Source: Catenovulum sp. 2E275 (GTDB taxonomy: Bacteria; Pseudomonadota; Gammaproteobacteria; Enterobacterales; Alteromonadaceae). From it: a stretch of 64,000 bases of DNA. The translations under genes and the position numbers were made by a program. The notes below the pieces were generated by a model that was not told where the DNA came from, made no database searches, and saw nothing but the letters and a program-made list of their open reading frames with translations. Shown here piece by piece: positions 20,614 through 30,013 of the stretch. The stretch covers positions 1 through 64,000 of the forward strand of contig NZ_JAOPFU010000015.1 of NCBI RefSeq assembly GCF_025515275.1. Direction: 5' to 3'. The first letter of the stretch is position 1. Each line of letters starts with the position of its first letter.

Positions 20614-23319
20614 TTATGATTCTAATACATTTATCAATGTTTGATGAAGTTTATTGACATCGAATGGCTTAGGTATGTGGGCTAGCATCCCTGCTTTTAA
20701 ACAAGCGGCTTTATCTTCTATAGATACATTTGCTGTCATCGCTATTATTTTACTGCTATTTGCATTTGGCAGGGCTAATATTTGTTTTGTTGCTTCTATT
20801 CCATCTAAAACTGGCATTTGAATATCCATTAAAACCAGCTTAAAGTTACGGGTTTTACAGTATTCAACCGCCTCATAACCATTTTCGGCTAAGGTAACAT
20901 CTGCCCCTAATTGCTCCATTTGGAAAATAATGATTTGTTGATTGATTTCGTTATCTTCGGCAATTAAAACGGGTTGTCCTTGTAAAAGCTTTTTTGCTCT
21001 CAGCGCGTAATCTATAATTTTTTCAGGCTGTTTGCTCGTATTGTAGCCGGAGGCGCTTTTTTTCATGGATAGCTCAAAGTAGAAGCGACTTCCTATCCCA
21101 AATTGACTTTCACAACATAAACTTCCGCCCATCAGTTTTATTAAATTGTTACTAATACTTAACCCTAATCCTGAGCCTCCAAACTTTCTAGTTATACTGG
21201 AATCGGCTTGAGTAAAGGATTCAAAAATACTTTGGATTCTATCTTGTGGAATACCTGTTCCGGTATCGCTAACCTCAATATACAAAATTAATTTACTGTT
21301 ATCAGATTGGCTAGTTTCATGTTGTATTGTTAATGTTATACCACCGAATTCGGTAAATTTGAGCGCATTACTGCATAAATTCATAATTACTTGTTGAAGC
21401 CTGTGCTCATCACCTAATATTTTATCATTGACTAATGGTTTGTAGTTGATTTTAAATGCTAAACCCTTATTTTCAATTTGACTGGTGAATAGTTCTGACA
21501 TTCGGTTTACCAGTCGATTTAAAGAGAAAGGGGCAACCTCTAGTTCTATTTTTCCGGTCTCTATTTTAGATAAATCAAGAATATCGCTAATTAAAGACAG
21601 TAGTGTTTTAGACGCAGTTCTAATTTTCCTGATGTAATCTTGTTGAGTGTTATTTAACTCACTGCTATTGAACATATCTGTTAGCCCCATGATCGCATTT
21701 AGGGGCGTTCTGAGTTCATGGCTCATATTGGCTAAAAAATAAGTTTTTTGGAGTGTCGCTTGCTCTGCTTTTTCTTTCGCTTCATTAAGTTCTTTAGTTT
21801 TTAAACTTACTTTTTGTGTGATTAAATTACGGTTAATTGATAACCATATAATAAAGAGTTGAATACTAAGGGTTATTATCGAACCAATCACTAAAATCAC
21901 CCAGCTAGCCCAATCTTGTTGTTGAATTAAATTCTCTTGAGGTAAAGTAAGTTTTAGTTGCCAAGTTTGATTAAGAATATCTAGCTGAATGTGGCTAGTA
22001 TAAACAGGTAAGGTTTTATCTAAATTATCATATTGATAGAGTTGTATATGATTCAAAAAGTCTATTGATATTGCATAATTGGAAATCCCTTTTTCCTTCA
22101 TATAAAAATTAGTTTGAGAAAATAAATCTTTATATTCAATAACCAATGTGATCAATCCCCTCAATTTTTCAGGGGGGGTATCTTCGTACACGGCATGAAA
22201 TAATAAAGCGCCTTTATTGCCGTTTTGACTCTGTAGTAATGTCACAGGCTCAGAAAAGCTGAATCCATCTGTCGTCAGAGCTTTCCTGATTGCTGTTGAG
22301 CGCTTAGGTTCTGTTGCTAAATCTAGCCCAATGATTTGTGAGTTTTTGGTTTTTGGGTAAGCAAAAACAATAGCGTATGTAACATCTGGGGAGTTGTCAT
22401 CAAAAAACTTATAGTGTATTTCGGTGTGGTGTAGCTCGCTTAAATGACTATAAAAATCTGATTTTTCTTGCGCATTTACGGGTTCTATCCATTCAACGGC
22501 TTGAACAATGGTTTTATTATTTAATATTTTTTGAGAAAAATTTAGAAACTCTTGCTCTGAAAGCTCTTTGTTGCTTTGGATAAATGCACCTAATGCTTGT
22601 AGGTTAACTTGATAGAGCTCAACTTGTGTTTTGATTAAGTGAGTTATCTCTTGAGTTGTTGCGGATAAAGCTTCTTTTTGATTATTAACAAACTGAGATC
22701 GACTAAATACAAAGGCTGTAGCAACAATGCTAAAAACCAAAAATGTAGGGATTAGTTGCATTGGGAGTTTATTTTGTAAATTAAGCTCCTTACGATAATT
22801 TATTAAAATAATGATAGGAGAAATTATTAAGCAGCTTAGGGTGTCTCCTAGCCACCAAGTTAACCAATTATATAAAATATTACTTAGGTTTAGATAGGCA
22901 AGTTTAGTTAGTATTAATATGCTTATTGTTGAAGATATTAAACAGCTAATAGGAGCTACTTTGCAAAAAAAAGTAATCAATTCATAAGGTTTTAGCTGAA
23001 CGAATGATTTTTTTAATAATTTTGATACTAAAACTGAAGCACAAAAAGCTTGTATGCAGGTTGCTATAGATAATCCAATAGTTGCTATTGTTGCGTTTAA
23101 ACTTGGTTCATCAAAAGATAAAAAGTAATAAATAAGTGAAGCGGTTAATAACGCTGGCAGGACTCTATAGGTCCAAATGATGCATAATCCAGCAGCAACA
23201 CCTGCTGCAGGCCATATTGGGCTTGATATTTCAGAGGGCAAAGCAAATAAAGCACCAAACATTGCTGCAATAAAATACAGAAAAAAAGCAATAATATTTT
23301 TAGTTATAATAGAAGGCAT
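20614..23319 (-). CDS. Hybrid sensor histidine kinase (MASE1-CHASE-HisKA-HATPase-REC)
   Basis: The 901-residue protein has an N-terminal multi-helix MASE1-like sensor (about 1-205), an extracytoplasmic CHASE-like domain (about 215-455; VEWIEPVNAQEKSDF and GLDLATEPKRSTAIRKA are typical), a transmembrane helix near 470, a coiled coil, HisKA with H-box FLANMSHELRTPLNAIMG, HATPase with NLCSNALKFT, DTGTGIPQDR and GGSGLGLSIS, and a receiver domain with LMDIQMPVLDG. Ligand and output partner are unknown. The next gene on the strand is the HigA-like regulator, which may be linked functionally. Confidence 0.93.
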   Translation of the reverse strand: MPSIITKNIIAFFLYFIAAMFGALFALPSEISSPIWPAAGVAAGLCIIWTYRVLPALLTASLIYYFLSFDEPSLNATIATIGLSIATCIQAFCASVLVSKLLKKSFVQLKPYELITFFCKVAPISCLISSTISILILTKLAYLNLSNILYNWLTWWLGDTLSCLIISPIIILINYRKELNLQNKLPMQLIPTFLVFSIVATAFVFSRSQFVNNQKEALSATTQEITHLIKTQVELYQVNLQALGAFIQSNKELSEQEFLNFSQKILNNKTIVQAVEWIEPVNAQEKSDFYSHLSELHHTEIHYKFFDDNSPDVTYAIVFAYPKTKNSQIIGLDLATEPKRSTAIRKALTTDGFSFSEPVTLLQSQNGNKGALLFHAVYEDTPPEKLRGLITLVIEYKDLFSQTNFYMKEKGISNYAISIDFLNHIQLYQYDNLDKTLPVYTSHIQLDILNQTWQLKLTLPQENLIQQQDWASWVILVIGSIITLSIQLFIIWLSINRNLITQKVSLKTKELNEAKEKAEQATLQKTYFLANMSHELRTPLNAIMGLTDMFNSSELNNTQQDYIRKIRTASKTLLSLISDILDLSKIETGKIELEVAPFSLNRLVNRMSELFTSQIENKGLAFKINYKPLVNDKILGDEHRLQQVIMNLCSNALKFTEFGGITLTIQHETSQSDNSKLILYIEVSDTGTGIPQDRIQSIFESFTQADSSITRKFGGSGLGLSISNNLIKLMGGSLCCESQFGIGSRFYFELSMKKSASGYNTSKQPEKIIDYALRAKKLLQGQPVLIAEDNEINQQIIIFQMEQLGADVTLAENGYEAVEYCKTRNFKLVLMDIQMPVLDGIEATKQILALPNANSSKIIAMTANVSIEDKAACLKAGMLAHIPKPFDVNKLHQTLINVLES

Positions 23320-23490
23320 AATCTTTATTATAGTTTTATCTGGTTTAGCTTTATTTTTTAAGTGTATACATAATTTAGCATTATAAACTGCCCAAATATA
23401 AAAAAATAATCCTGAATGCCAAAAAGCTGCTTACAGCGCGGTTTTTTTTGCGTATCCTCTATTTAATTTAAACCAGCAATATTTTTATTT

Positions 23491-24963
23491 ATGCAATATA
23501 AAGATTTACGCGATTTTATTGCCCAGCTTGAAAAACAAGGCTTATTAAAAAGAATCAAACAGCCGGTTTCTACTTATCTTGAAATGACAGAGATAAGCGA
23601 TAGAGTGCTTAGAGCAAAAGGGCCTGCGCTATTATTTGAGAATCCAATTGGGTTTGATACGCCTGTGCTGTGTAATTTATTTGGTACACCAGAGCGTGTC
23701 GCTATGGGGATGGGGCAAACCTCGGTTGAAGCGCTGCGAGAAGTTGGCAAATTGCTTGCTATGTTAAAAGAGCCTGAGCCACCGTCTGGTTTTAAAGATG
23801 CGTTTGCCAAACTGCCGGTTTATAAACAAGTTTTAAATATGGCGCCCAAAAAAGTTAAAAAAGCAGCCTGTCAGGATGTCGTTTTAACTGGCGAGCAAGT
23901 TGATTTAACTCAATTGCCGATTCAGCATTGCTGGCCGGGTGATGTTGCGCCATTAATCACTTGGGGTTTAACCGTTACGCGCGGACCTCATAAAAAACGT
24001 CAAAACCTAGGCATATATCGTCAGCAATTATTAGGTAAAAACAAAGTTATTATGCGCTGGTTATCGCATCGTGGTGGCGCGTTAGATTTTCAGGAATGGC
24101 AGCAACAAAATCCAGGTGAAAAATTTCCGGTTGCCGTTGCTTTAGGGGCTGATCCCGCAACCATTTTAGGGGCGGTAACGCCTGTACCTGATACTTTATC
24201 TGAATATGCTTTTGCCGGTTTATTAAGAGGCAATAATACCGAAGTTGTTGATTGTATTAGCTGTGATTTGCAAGTACCGGCAAGCGCCGAAATTGTTTTA
24301 GAAGGCTACATTGAGCCGGGTGAGATGGCGGACGAAGGGCCGTATGGCGATCACACCGGTTATTATAACGAGGTAGATAGCTTTCCGGTATTTACCGTTA
24401 CCCATATCACACACCGTAAAGACCCAATTTATCACAGCACTTATACTGGTCGTCCACCAGATGAACCGGCTGTGCTTGGTGTGGCATTAAACGAAGTTTT
24501 TGTACCGATTTTACAAAAGCAATTTCCTGAAATTGTTGATTTTTATTTACCGCCAGAAGGTTGTTCGTATCGTTTAGCGGTTGTAACTATGAAAAAACAA
24601 TACGCCGGACATGCTAAACGGGTAATGATGGGAGTTTGGTCGTTTTTACGCCAGTTTATGTATACCAAATTTGTGATTGTTTGCGATGATGATGTAAATG
24701 CAAGAGACTGGAATGATGTTATTTGGGCGATTACGACCCGAATGGATCCGGCTCGTGATACCACTTTAGTTGAAAATACACCGATTGATTATCTTGATTT
24801 TGCCTCGCCAGTGTCTGGGCTTGGTTCAAAAATGGGGATGGATGCGACCAATAAATGGCCGGGCGAAACAACTCGAGAGTGGGGCACTGCCATTGAGATG
24901 GATGCAGAAGTGAAAGCTAAAGTTGATCAAATTTGGGATGAACTAAATATTTTTGCCAAATAA
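23491..24963 (+). CDS. ubiD: 3-octaprenyl-4-hydroxybenzoate decarboxylase UbiD
   Basis: UbiD removes the carboxyl group of the ubiquinone precursor, using prenylated FMN made by UbiX (not in the window). The 490-residue length is usual. Typical features are [17 protein letters not shown] at the start, the prFMN-binding [15 protein letters not shown] with the catalytic Arg, and the Glu-rich [21 protein letters not shown] holding catalytic acids. It overlaps by one base with a ferredoxin gene, and a flavin reductase follows, forming a three-gene operon. Confidence 0.97.
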   Translation: MQYKDLRDFIAQLEKQGLLKRIKQPVSTYLEMTEISDRVLRAKGPALLFENPIGFDTPVLCNLFGTPERVAMGMGQTSVEALREVGKLLAMLKEPEPPSGFKDAFAKLPVYKQVLNMAPKKVKKAACQDVVLTGEQVDLTQLPIQHCWPGDVAPLITWGLTVTRGPHKKRQNLGIYRQQLLGKNKVIMRWLSHRGGALDFQEWQQQNPGEKFPVAVALGADPATILGAVTPVPDTLSEYAFAGLLRGNNTEVVDCISCDLQVPASAEIVLEGYIEPGEMADEGPYGDHTGYYNEVDSFPVFTVTHITHRKDPIYHSTYTGRPPDEPAVLGVALNEVFVPILQKQFPEIVDFYLPPEGCSYRLAVVTMKKQYAGHAKRVMMGVWSFLRQFMYTKFVIVCDDDVNARDWNDVIWAITTRMDPARDTTLVENTPIDYLDFASPVSGLGSKMGMDATNKWPGETTREWGTAIEMDAEVKAKVDQIWDELNIFAK

Positions 24964-25259
24964 TGAAAAGTTGCACAGTAACGTTAAAGCCAAGTAATGT
25001 TCAATTTACAGTCGAACCACTGGAAACTATAGTTGAAGCTGCATTAAGGCAAAATATAGATTTTCCGTATTCTTGTATGCAGGGAACATGCGACTCTTGC
25101 GTTTGTAACTTATTAGCTGGCAAGGTAAGCTATGGCGATTTACCCTATATTTTTACCCAAGAGGAAAAAGAGCAGGGTATCACCTTTGCTTGCATTGCAT
25201 ATCCGCTGACAGATATTGTGTTATATCAGCCAAATGTGCACCTAACTAAGAGAATTTAG
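24963..25259 (+). CDS. Plant-type [2Fe-2S] ferredoxin
   Basis: The 98-residue protein has the cluster ligands of a plant-type ferredoxin: SCMQGTCDSCVC (C-x4-C-x2-C) and a fourth Cys in ITFACIAYP. Its ATG overlaps the ubiD stop (TAATG), and the stop directly precedes the ATG of the flavin reductase. It probably carries electrons for that reductase. In some gammaproteobacteria a single fused ferredoxin-reductase (AscD-like) is coded next to ubiD; here the two parts are separate genes. Confidence 0.92.
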   Translation: MKSCTVTLKPSNVQFTVEPLETIVEAALRQNIDFPYSCMQGTCDSCVCNLLAGKVSYGDLPYIFTQEEKEQGITFACIAYPLTDIVLYQPNVHLTKRI

Positions 25260-25958
25260 ATGTCTAATATTGAATGTAAAGTTGTAGAAATTAGTCCGCT
25301 AACCGAGCATGTTGCTAAAGTTTTATTAAAGCCAACAGAACCCGTTGTTTTTATTGCCGGACAATATATTGAACTGGTTATATCAGAAAATGATAAAAGA
25401 CCATTTTCAATAGCCAACTCACCGCTGGACAATGAATATATTGAATTACACATTGGTGCAGCAATGAGCGATGAGTGGACATCGGCAGCGTTAAACCACA
25501 TTAAAAATAATTCGGTTGTTTATTTAAAAGGCCCTTCTGGTAATGCAGGGTTAAGAGACAATGATAATCGTCCAATTATTTTATTAGCCGGTGGCACTGG
25601 GTTTAGCTATACCAAATCAATTGCCGATACTTTACTTAAACAAAATCACCAGCAGCAAATTTATTTTTATTGGGGGCTGCGTAATACAACCGCAGCGTAT
25701 CAATTAGAATATTGGTTAGAAAAACATAATGAGTTAGACAATTTTCACTTTATTCCGGTGATTGAAACAGCCAATGCTGACTGGCAGGGACGAAGTGGTT
25801 TAGTGATTAATGCTGTGCTGGAAGATTTTGAGAATCTGGCAGATTATCATATTTATTGTGCAGGTCGTTTTGAGATGGTTGGTAAAGCCAGAGACGAATT
25901 TGTTAAAAAAGGCTTAAATGTCGATCATATATTTGCCGATGCATTTGCCTTTATATAA
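25260..25958 (+). CDS. fre: NAD(P)H-flavin reductase (Fre/LuxG-like)
   Basis: The 232-residue protein belongs to the ferredoxin-NADP reductase superfamily. It has a flavin-binding barrel with RPFSIANSP and a nucleotide-binding half with LAGGTGFSYTKSIADTLL, and ends CAGRFEMVGKARDEF. E. coli Fre reduces free flavins and lies next to ubiD. Here a ferredoxin gene lies between, which suggests that electrons may go through the ferredoxin instead. The start codon abuts the ferredoxin stop with no gap. Confidence 0.9.
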   Translation: MSNIECKVVEISPLTEHVAKVLLKPTEPVVFIAGQYIELVISENDKRPFSIANSPLDNEYIELHIGAAMSDEWTSAALNHIKNNSVVYLKGPSGNAGLRDNDNRPIILLAGGTGFSYTKSIADTLLKQNHQQQIYFYWGLRNTTAAYQLEYWLEKHNELDNFHFIPVIETANADWQGRSGLVINAVLEDFENLADYHIYCAGRFEMVGKARDEFVKKGLNVDHIFADAFAFI

Positions 25959-26156
25959 GTTAATATTGTTTACATGGAAAGATAATTATATCCAATAATC
26001 ATTTAAATCTAATTTTTAATTATTCGCAAAAAATATCAAATTAGTTATACTTTAGAATAGCTTATAAAATTTAATTAAAGATGTCTCTGGCTACTTCTTA
26101 ATTTTATTTTGCTTTTTAAAGCCAAACAAAGCTGCACAGGGAGGTGAAGTATAATC

Positions 26157-27674
26157 ATGATAATGTACAGGTCTGATTCTGATATAGAAGCTCAGTTACC
26201 GGATGGTTTTTTATCTAAACTGAATATTGCTATGGTTGGGCTTAATGCTGATGAGTATATTATTTTTGCAAATCAGGCCGCTGAATCTTGTTTAAAAGTT
26301 GAGCTCTCTCAACTTTTAAACACACCTGTTGATACTCTTTTCCCTAATGCTAAAGTTTTAATTCAAAATGCTCGGCAACATAAAATTTTTCAGTGTAACT
26401 CTATCGCTTGGAGGCGTTTTTCAGATCCTTTTGACGCCAAATTAAGTTTTTCTTTTTTTGAAAGAAGCTATCCTCAAAATGATAATGAAATATCAACATT
26501 AATATGTTTTGATGAGATAACAAAAGAGCAGTTAAATTTATTAAGTAGTCAAACTGCTAGCCAGTTTGAAATACTAAGTTGTTACTCAGGTGAAATAGCT
26601 CATGATTTAAATAATATTTTAAATATTATTTCTGGTCACCTAGAGATGCTAAAACTTGAATCAACAAGGCAAGCCAAACTCGATAAAAGAATTGTGGCTG
26701 CTCTAAAAGGAATTAACCGGGGTCGAATTCTTGCCGCAAGGTTAGGGCATTTAGCTTATTATGATAAAGCAGATGCAAGTGTCTGTAATATAAATAAAAT
26801 TATTTTAGATAATACTGATTTACTTCAAGATACAGTCGCTGCTAATGTCTCAATCTCATTAAATTTAACCCCTAATGCAATTAGAGTTAACTTAGATACT
26901 AGCCATTTTATTGATGTTCTATTTAACCTTTGTATTAATGCCAGTAATGCAATGTCTGGAGAAGGGGTTATATATATAAAAACGGCCTTTGCTGAAAGTG
27001 AGGTGTTAGATGAAAATCAGAACTTAAATATAACAAAGTATGTATGTTTAAGTGTTGAAGATTCTGGATGTGGTATAGCTCAAGAAATCCAGGAAAAAAT
27101 ATTCGAACCTTTTTTTACGACTAAAATAAATAATAAAGGAACAGGAATCGGATTAAACTTAGTTAAAAGCTATATGAAAATTCATGATGGATTTATTAAA
27201 TTAAAAAGTGAAGAAGGTGTAGGTAGCTGTTTTTCACTTTATTTTCCGATAGTAGAAGAAAATATATCTGAAAGTGATAGTAAGGAACAAAACATGGAAA
27301 TAGAACAAAAACTGAGTGGTAAAAGTGTTTTGGTAGTAGATGATGAGGCTCCAATTCTATTTTTGTTAAAAGAGTTTTTGGGGATTTATGGCTTACGGGT
27401 ACAAACCGCACATTCTGGACGGGAAGGCTTAGATTTAGCGACAAGTCAAAATTTTGATTTAATTCTAAGTGATTTGGTAATGCCGGGGGATCTTGATGGT
27501 GCTGAATTTGCCAGTTTACTTTTAAAACAAAAACCTGATTCATCTATTATTTTTATGAGCGGCTATACAGATAATAGGCTAATAGATAAAGATGAGCTAA
27601 TAAACATTCCGGTAATTAGTAAACCATTTAGGAAAAAAGAGCTTCTAAACCAAGTAGAAGTTGCTTTGTGTTAG
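26157..27674 (+). CDS. Hybrid histidine kinase, soluble (PAS-HisKA-HATPase-REC)
   Basis: The 505-residue protein has no membrane helix. It has a PAS-like sensor (about 15-125), a HisKA-type dimer domain with SGEIAHDLNNILNIISGHLEML, an HATPase with NLCINASNAM, DSGCGI, FEPFFTTK and GTGIGL, and a C-terminal receiver (about 390-505) with VVDDEA, SDLVMPG and KPFRKKE. The kinase half is of NtrB-like type. GGGAGGTGA precedes the start. An in-frame ATG at 27294 with AAGGA ahead of it could also start a free receiver protein. It begins a three-gene run with the REC-EAL protein (31 bp later) and a second hybrid kinase. Confidence 0.92.
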   Translation: MIMYRSDSDIEAQLPDGFLSKLNIAMVGLNADEYIIFANQAAESCLKVELSQLLNTPVDTLFPNAKVLIQNARQHKIFQCNSIAWRRFSDPFDAKLSFSFFERSYPQNDNEISTLICFDEITKEQLNLLSSQTASQFEILSCYSGEIAHDLNNILNIISGHLEMLKLESTRQAKLDKRIVAALKGINRGRILAARLGHLAYYDKADASVCNINKIILDNTDLLQDTVAANVSISLNLTPNAIRVNLDTSHFIDVLFNLCINASNAMSGEGVIYIKTAFAESEVLDENQNLNITKYVCLSVEDSGCGIAQEIQEKIFEPFFTTKINNKGTGIGLNLVKSYMKIHDGFIKLKSEEGVGSCFSLYFPIVEENISESDSKEQNMEIEQKLSGKSVLVVDDEAPILFLLKEFLGIYGLRVQTAHSGREGLDLATSQNFDLILSDLVMPGDLDGAEFASLLLKQKPDSSIIFMSGYTDNRLIDKDELINIPVISKPFRKKELLNQVEVALC

Positions 27675-27705
27675 AGGTTATTCACTCTTGCTCTAAGGAA
27701 AGCTA

Positions 27706-29991
27706 ATGCGAAAAATATTAGTAGTAGATGACGATGAATTAATTAACGAGTTTATTACAGATGCGGCTGAATTAATCGGTGTATCTACTACAGCTGTAAC
27801 CAACGGAACAGAAATTCAAAGTGTTAATTTAAATCAATTTGAGCACATACTTCTTGATTTATCTATTCCCGGAGCCGATGGTGTACAGCTACTCAGGTGG
27901 TTAAAAAATAAAAATTATAAAGGTGCAGTTTCAATTACTTCGGGCTGTGAACCATCTGTTTTAAACTCTGCTCAACAAATAGGGCAGAGTTATGGCTTAA
28001 AAATGCATTCTCCACTAGTTAAGCCGTTTCCATTAGAAAGGTTATTAAATGTTCTTCAAGATGATGAAATTAAGCCTCAAAAGCCTATAAAAGCTCATCG
28101 AGCCACACAAGAGCAGGTGGATTTATTACCTTTATTGAGAGGGGCGATAAAAAAACGGACAATAGAAGTTTATTATCAACCTAAATTTGATATTCATCAG
28201 TTACATATAGTAGGCGTTGAAGCGCTTGCTCGGTGGAAGCTACAAGATGGAATTATGATTCCGCCCCCCATTTTTATTGAACTAGCAGAAAAGCATCATT
28301 TGATTGATGAGTTAACTCACTGCATTATTGGAGAGGTATTGCCTCAGTTGCGGGAATGGATAAATATTAATCCAAATTTTAAAGTCGCAATTAATTTATC
28401 TGCATTTAGTCTGAATAATTTAGACTTTCCTGATTATTTGGCTAAGCAAGTCGCATTATTTCAAATAAAAAATAAAAATATTGTCCTTGAGTTAACTGAA
28501 AGTGCTTTAGCTGAAGATGCAGAAAAATCAGCTGAGATTTTAACTCGGCTGAGAGTTAAAGGTTTTGGGCTATCTATAGATGATTTTGGTACGGGGTACT
28601 CCTCAATTCAGCAATTGCAGGATATTCCGTTTAATGAATTAAAAATAGATAAATCTTTTACGGCCAATTATTTTAACCGCCCCCAAGTTAGGACTATTAT
28701 TGAATCTACCATTGAAATGGCACATAAACTCGGGATTCATGTTGTCGCGGAAGGCATTGAAGATATGGCTACCTTGGACTACCTTAAATCGGTTAATTGT
28801 GATCAAGGGCAAGGCTTTTATTATGCCAAACCTATGCCTGCATCAGAATTCGATTTATGGATTCATAATCACCCAGAGTTTATTAACTCCGACAATAAGA
28901 AAGTATTCAAGCAAAAGCTATTATTATTAAGCTCAGACTCTAATTTTAAACAAACAATAGTAGATACTCTAAATATAGAGTTAGATATTATCGAATTTTC
29001 AGATTTGGCTGGTTTAATGACAGCACCACAATTAAATACAGGTGCTGTAATCCTCGTAGATGTTGAAAGCACTCAAGATGGTTTTACTGCTTTTGAACAA
29101 TTAAATGAAATAGTCGGAATCGATAAAAGTTTGATGATCGCGTCAGGAACAGACGACAAATCATTAAAACTCAATGCTTTTTCCGCTGGCTGCGAGGATT
29201 ATATTGTTAAAACAGACTCCGTGGGCCAGTTACTAGCTAAATTTCGGGTTATAAAGCAATTTTATATCAGTAGGCAAAATAATTTAGATTGTTCTTTAAA
29301 AAATCAATCATTTACAACTTACTCTGAATTAGAGTATTACCGTTTGTTAATTAAGCTATTTACTCAACTGATGTCCTGTAAGAATAAAAACGAATTTGTT
29401 GAGTATATTTTTGAATTTTCTAAAAATTTAGGTTGGCAAATTTGTTTAAAAGCTGATTCTATCGACGGTGAAAAAAGCTATAGAGCTCCGGGGATATTGT
29501 GTAGCCCAATGGAAGATAGTGCATTCACTTTATTAAAGGATGCTGGCCAAATTTATCATTTTAACCAAAGAGTTATAGTTAACGCCAAACACTTCAGGAT
29601 GATTATAAAGTCTAGCCCGAATATGACGCAAAGTTGGTTTGACGATTTCTGTATTAACATGATTGTCGGCTTAGAAAAAAAATGGAGAGAATTAAATCAG
29701 CTCAAAGCTCTGTTAGAGATGTGTGATAATTTGGAGGGAGTATTAAGCAAACTGAAAAAGAAAGTTTCTAAATTTGAACAAGGAGCACATCAAATTATTG
29801 ATGAATTATTACTGGATATCAGAGCTAATTTATTATCTCATTCCGCAGATGAAAACTTAGAGCAAAAATTGGTAGATTTAGTTGAAAGCAGTGTTGCTCA
29901 AGTTCTTACTTTAGGCGAGGATGGTCGGGAGATTGAAATTGAATTTTCACATATTATTACTCAATATAAAAATCACCATTTTGATAGCTAA
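27706..29991 (+). CDS. Response regulator with EAL c-di-GMP phosphodiesterase domain
   Basis: The 761-residue protein has a receiver (1-120; VVDDDEL, LLDLSIPGADG, VKPFPLE), an EAL domain (about 135-385), a degenerate receiver-like domain (about 400-520), and a C-terminal region of about 230 residues not recognised. The EAL residues needed for catalysis appear intact: VEALARW, INLSA, ELTES, DDFGTGYSS, LKIDKSF, EGIED and QGFYY. It is therefore predicted to hydrolyse c-di-GMP to pGpG under control of phosphorylation, most simply by the kinases on either side. Gaps to the neighbours are 31 and 22 bp. Confidence 0.93.
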   Translation: MRKILVVDDDELINEFITDAAELIGVSTTAVTNGTEIQSVNLNQFEHILLDLSIPGADGVQLLRWLKNKNYKGAVSITSGCEPSVLNSAQQIGQSYGLKMHSPLVKPFPLERLLNVLQDDEIKPQKPIKAHRATQEQVDLLPLLRGAIKKRTIEVYYQPKFDIHQLHIVGVEALARWKLQDGIMIPPPIFIELAEKHHLIDELTHCIIGEVLPQLREWININPNFKVAINLSAFSLNNLDFPDYLAKQVALFQIKNKNIVLELTESALAEDAEKSAEILTRLRVKGFGLSIDDFGTGYSSIQQLQDIPFNELKIDKSFTANYFNRPQVRTIIESTIEMAHKLGIHVVAEGIEDMATLDYLKSVNCDQGQGFYYAKPMPASEFDLWIHNHPEFINSDNKKVFKQKLLLLSSDSNFKQTIVDTLNIELDIIEFSDLAGLMTAPQLNTGAVILVDVESTQDGFTAFEQLNEIVGIDKSLMIASGTDDKSLKLNAFSAGCEDYIVKTDSVGQLLAKFRVIKQFYISRQNNLDCSLKNQSFTTYSELEYYRLLIKLFTQLMSCKNKNEFVEYIFEFSKNLGWQICLKADSIDGEKSYRAPGILCSPMEDSAFTLLKDAGQIYHFNQRVIVNAKHFRMIIKSSPNMTQSWFDDFCINMIVGLEKKWRELNQLKALLEMCDNLEGVLSKLKKKVSKFEQGAHQIIDELLLDIRANLLSHSADENLEQKLVDLVESSVAQVLTLGEDGREIEIEFSHIITQYKNHHFDS

Positions 29992-30013
29992 AAAACATAA
30001 TAAGTAGATACTC

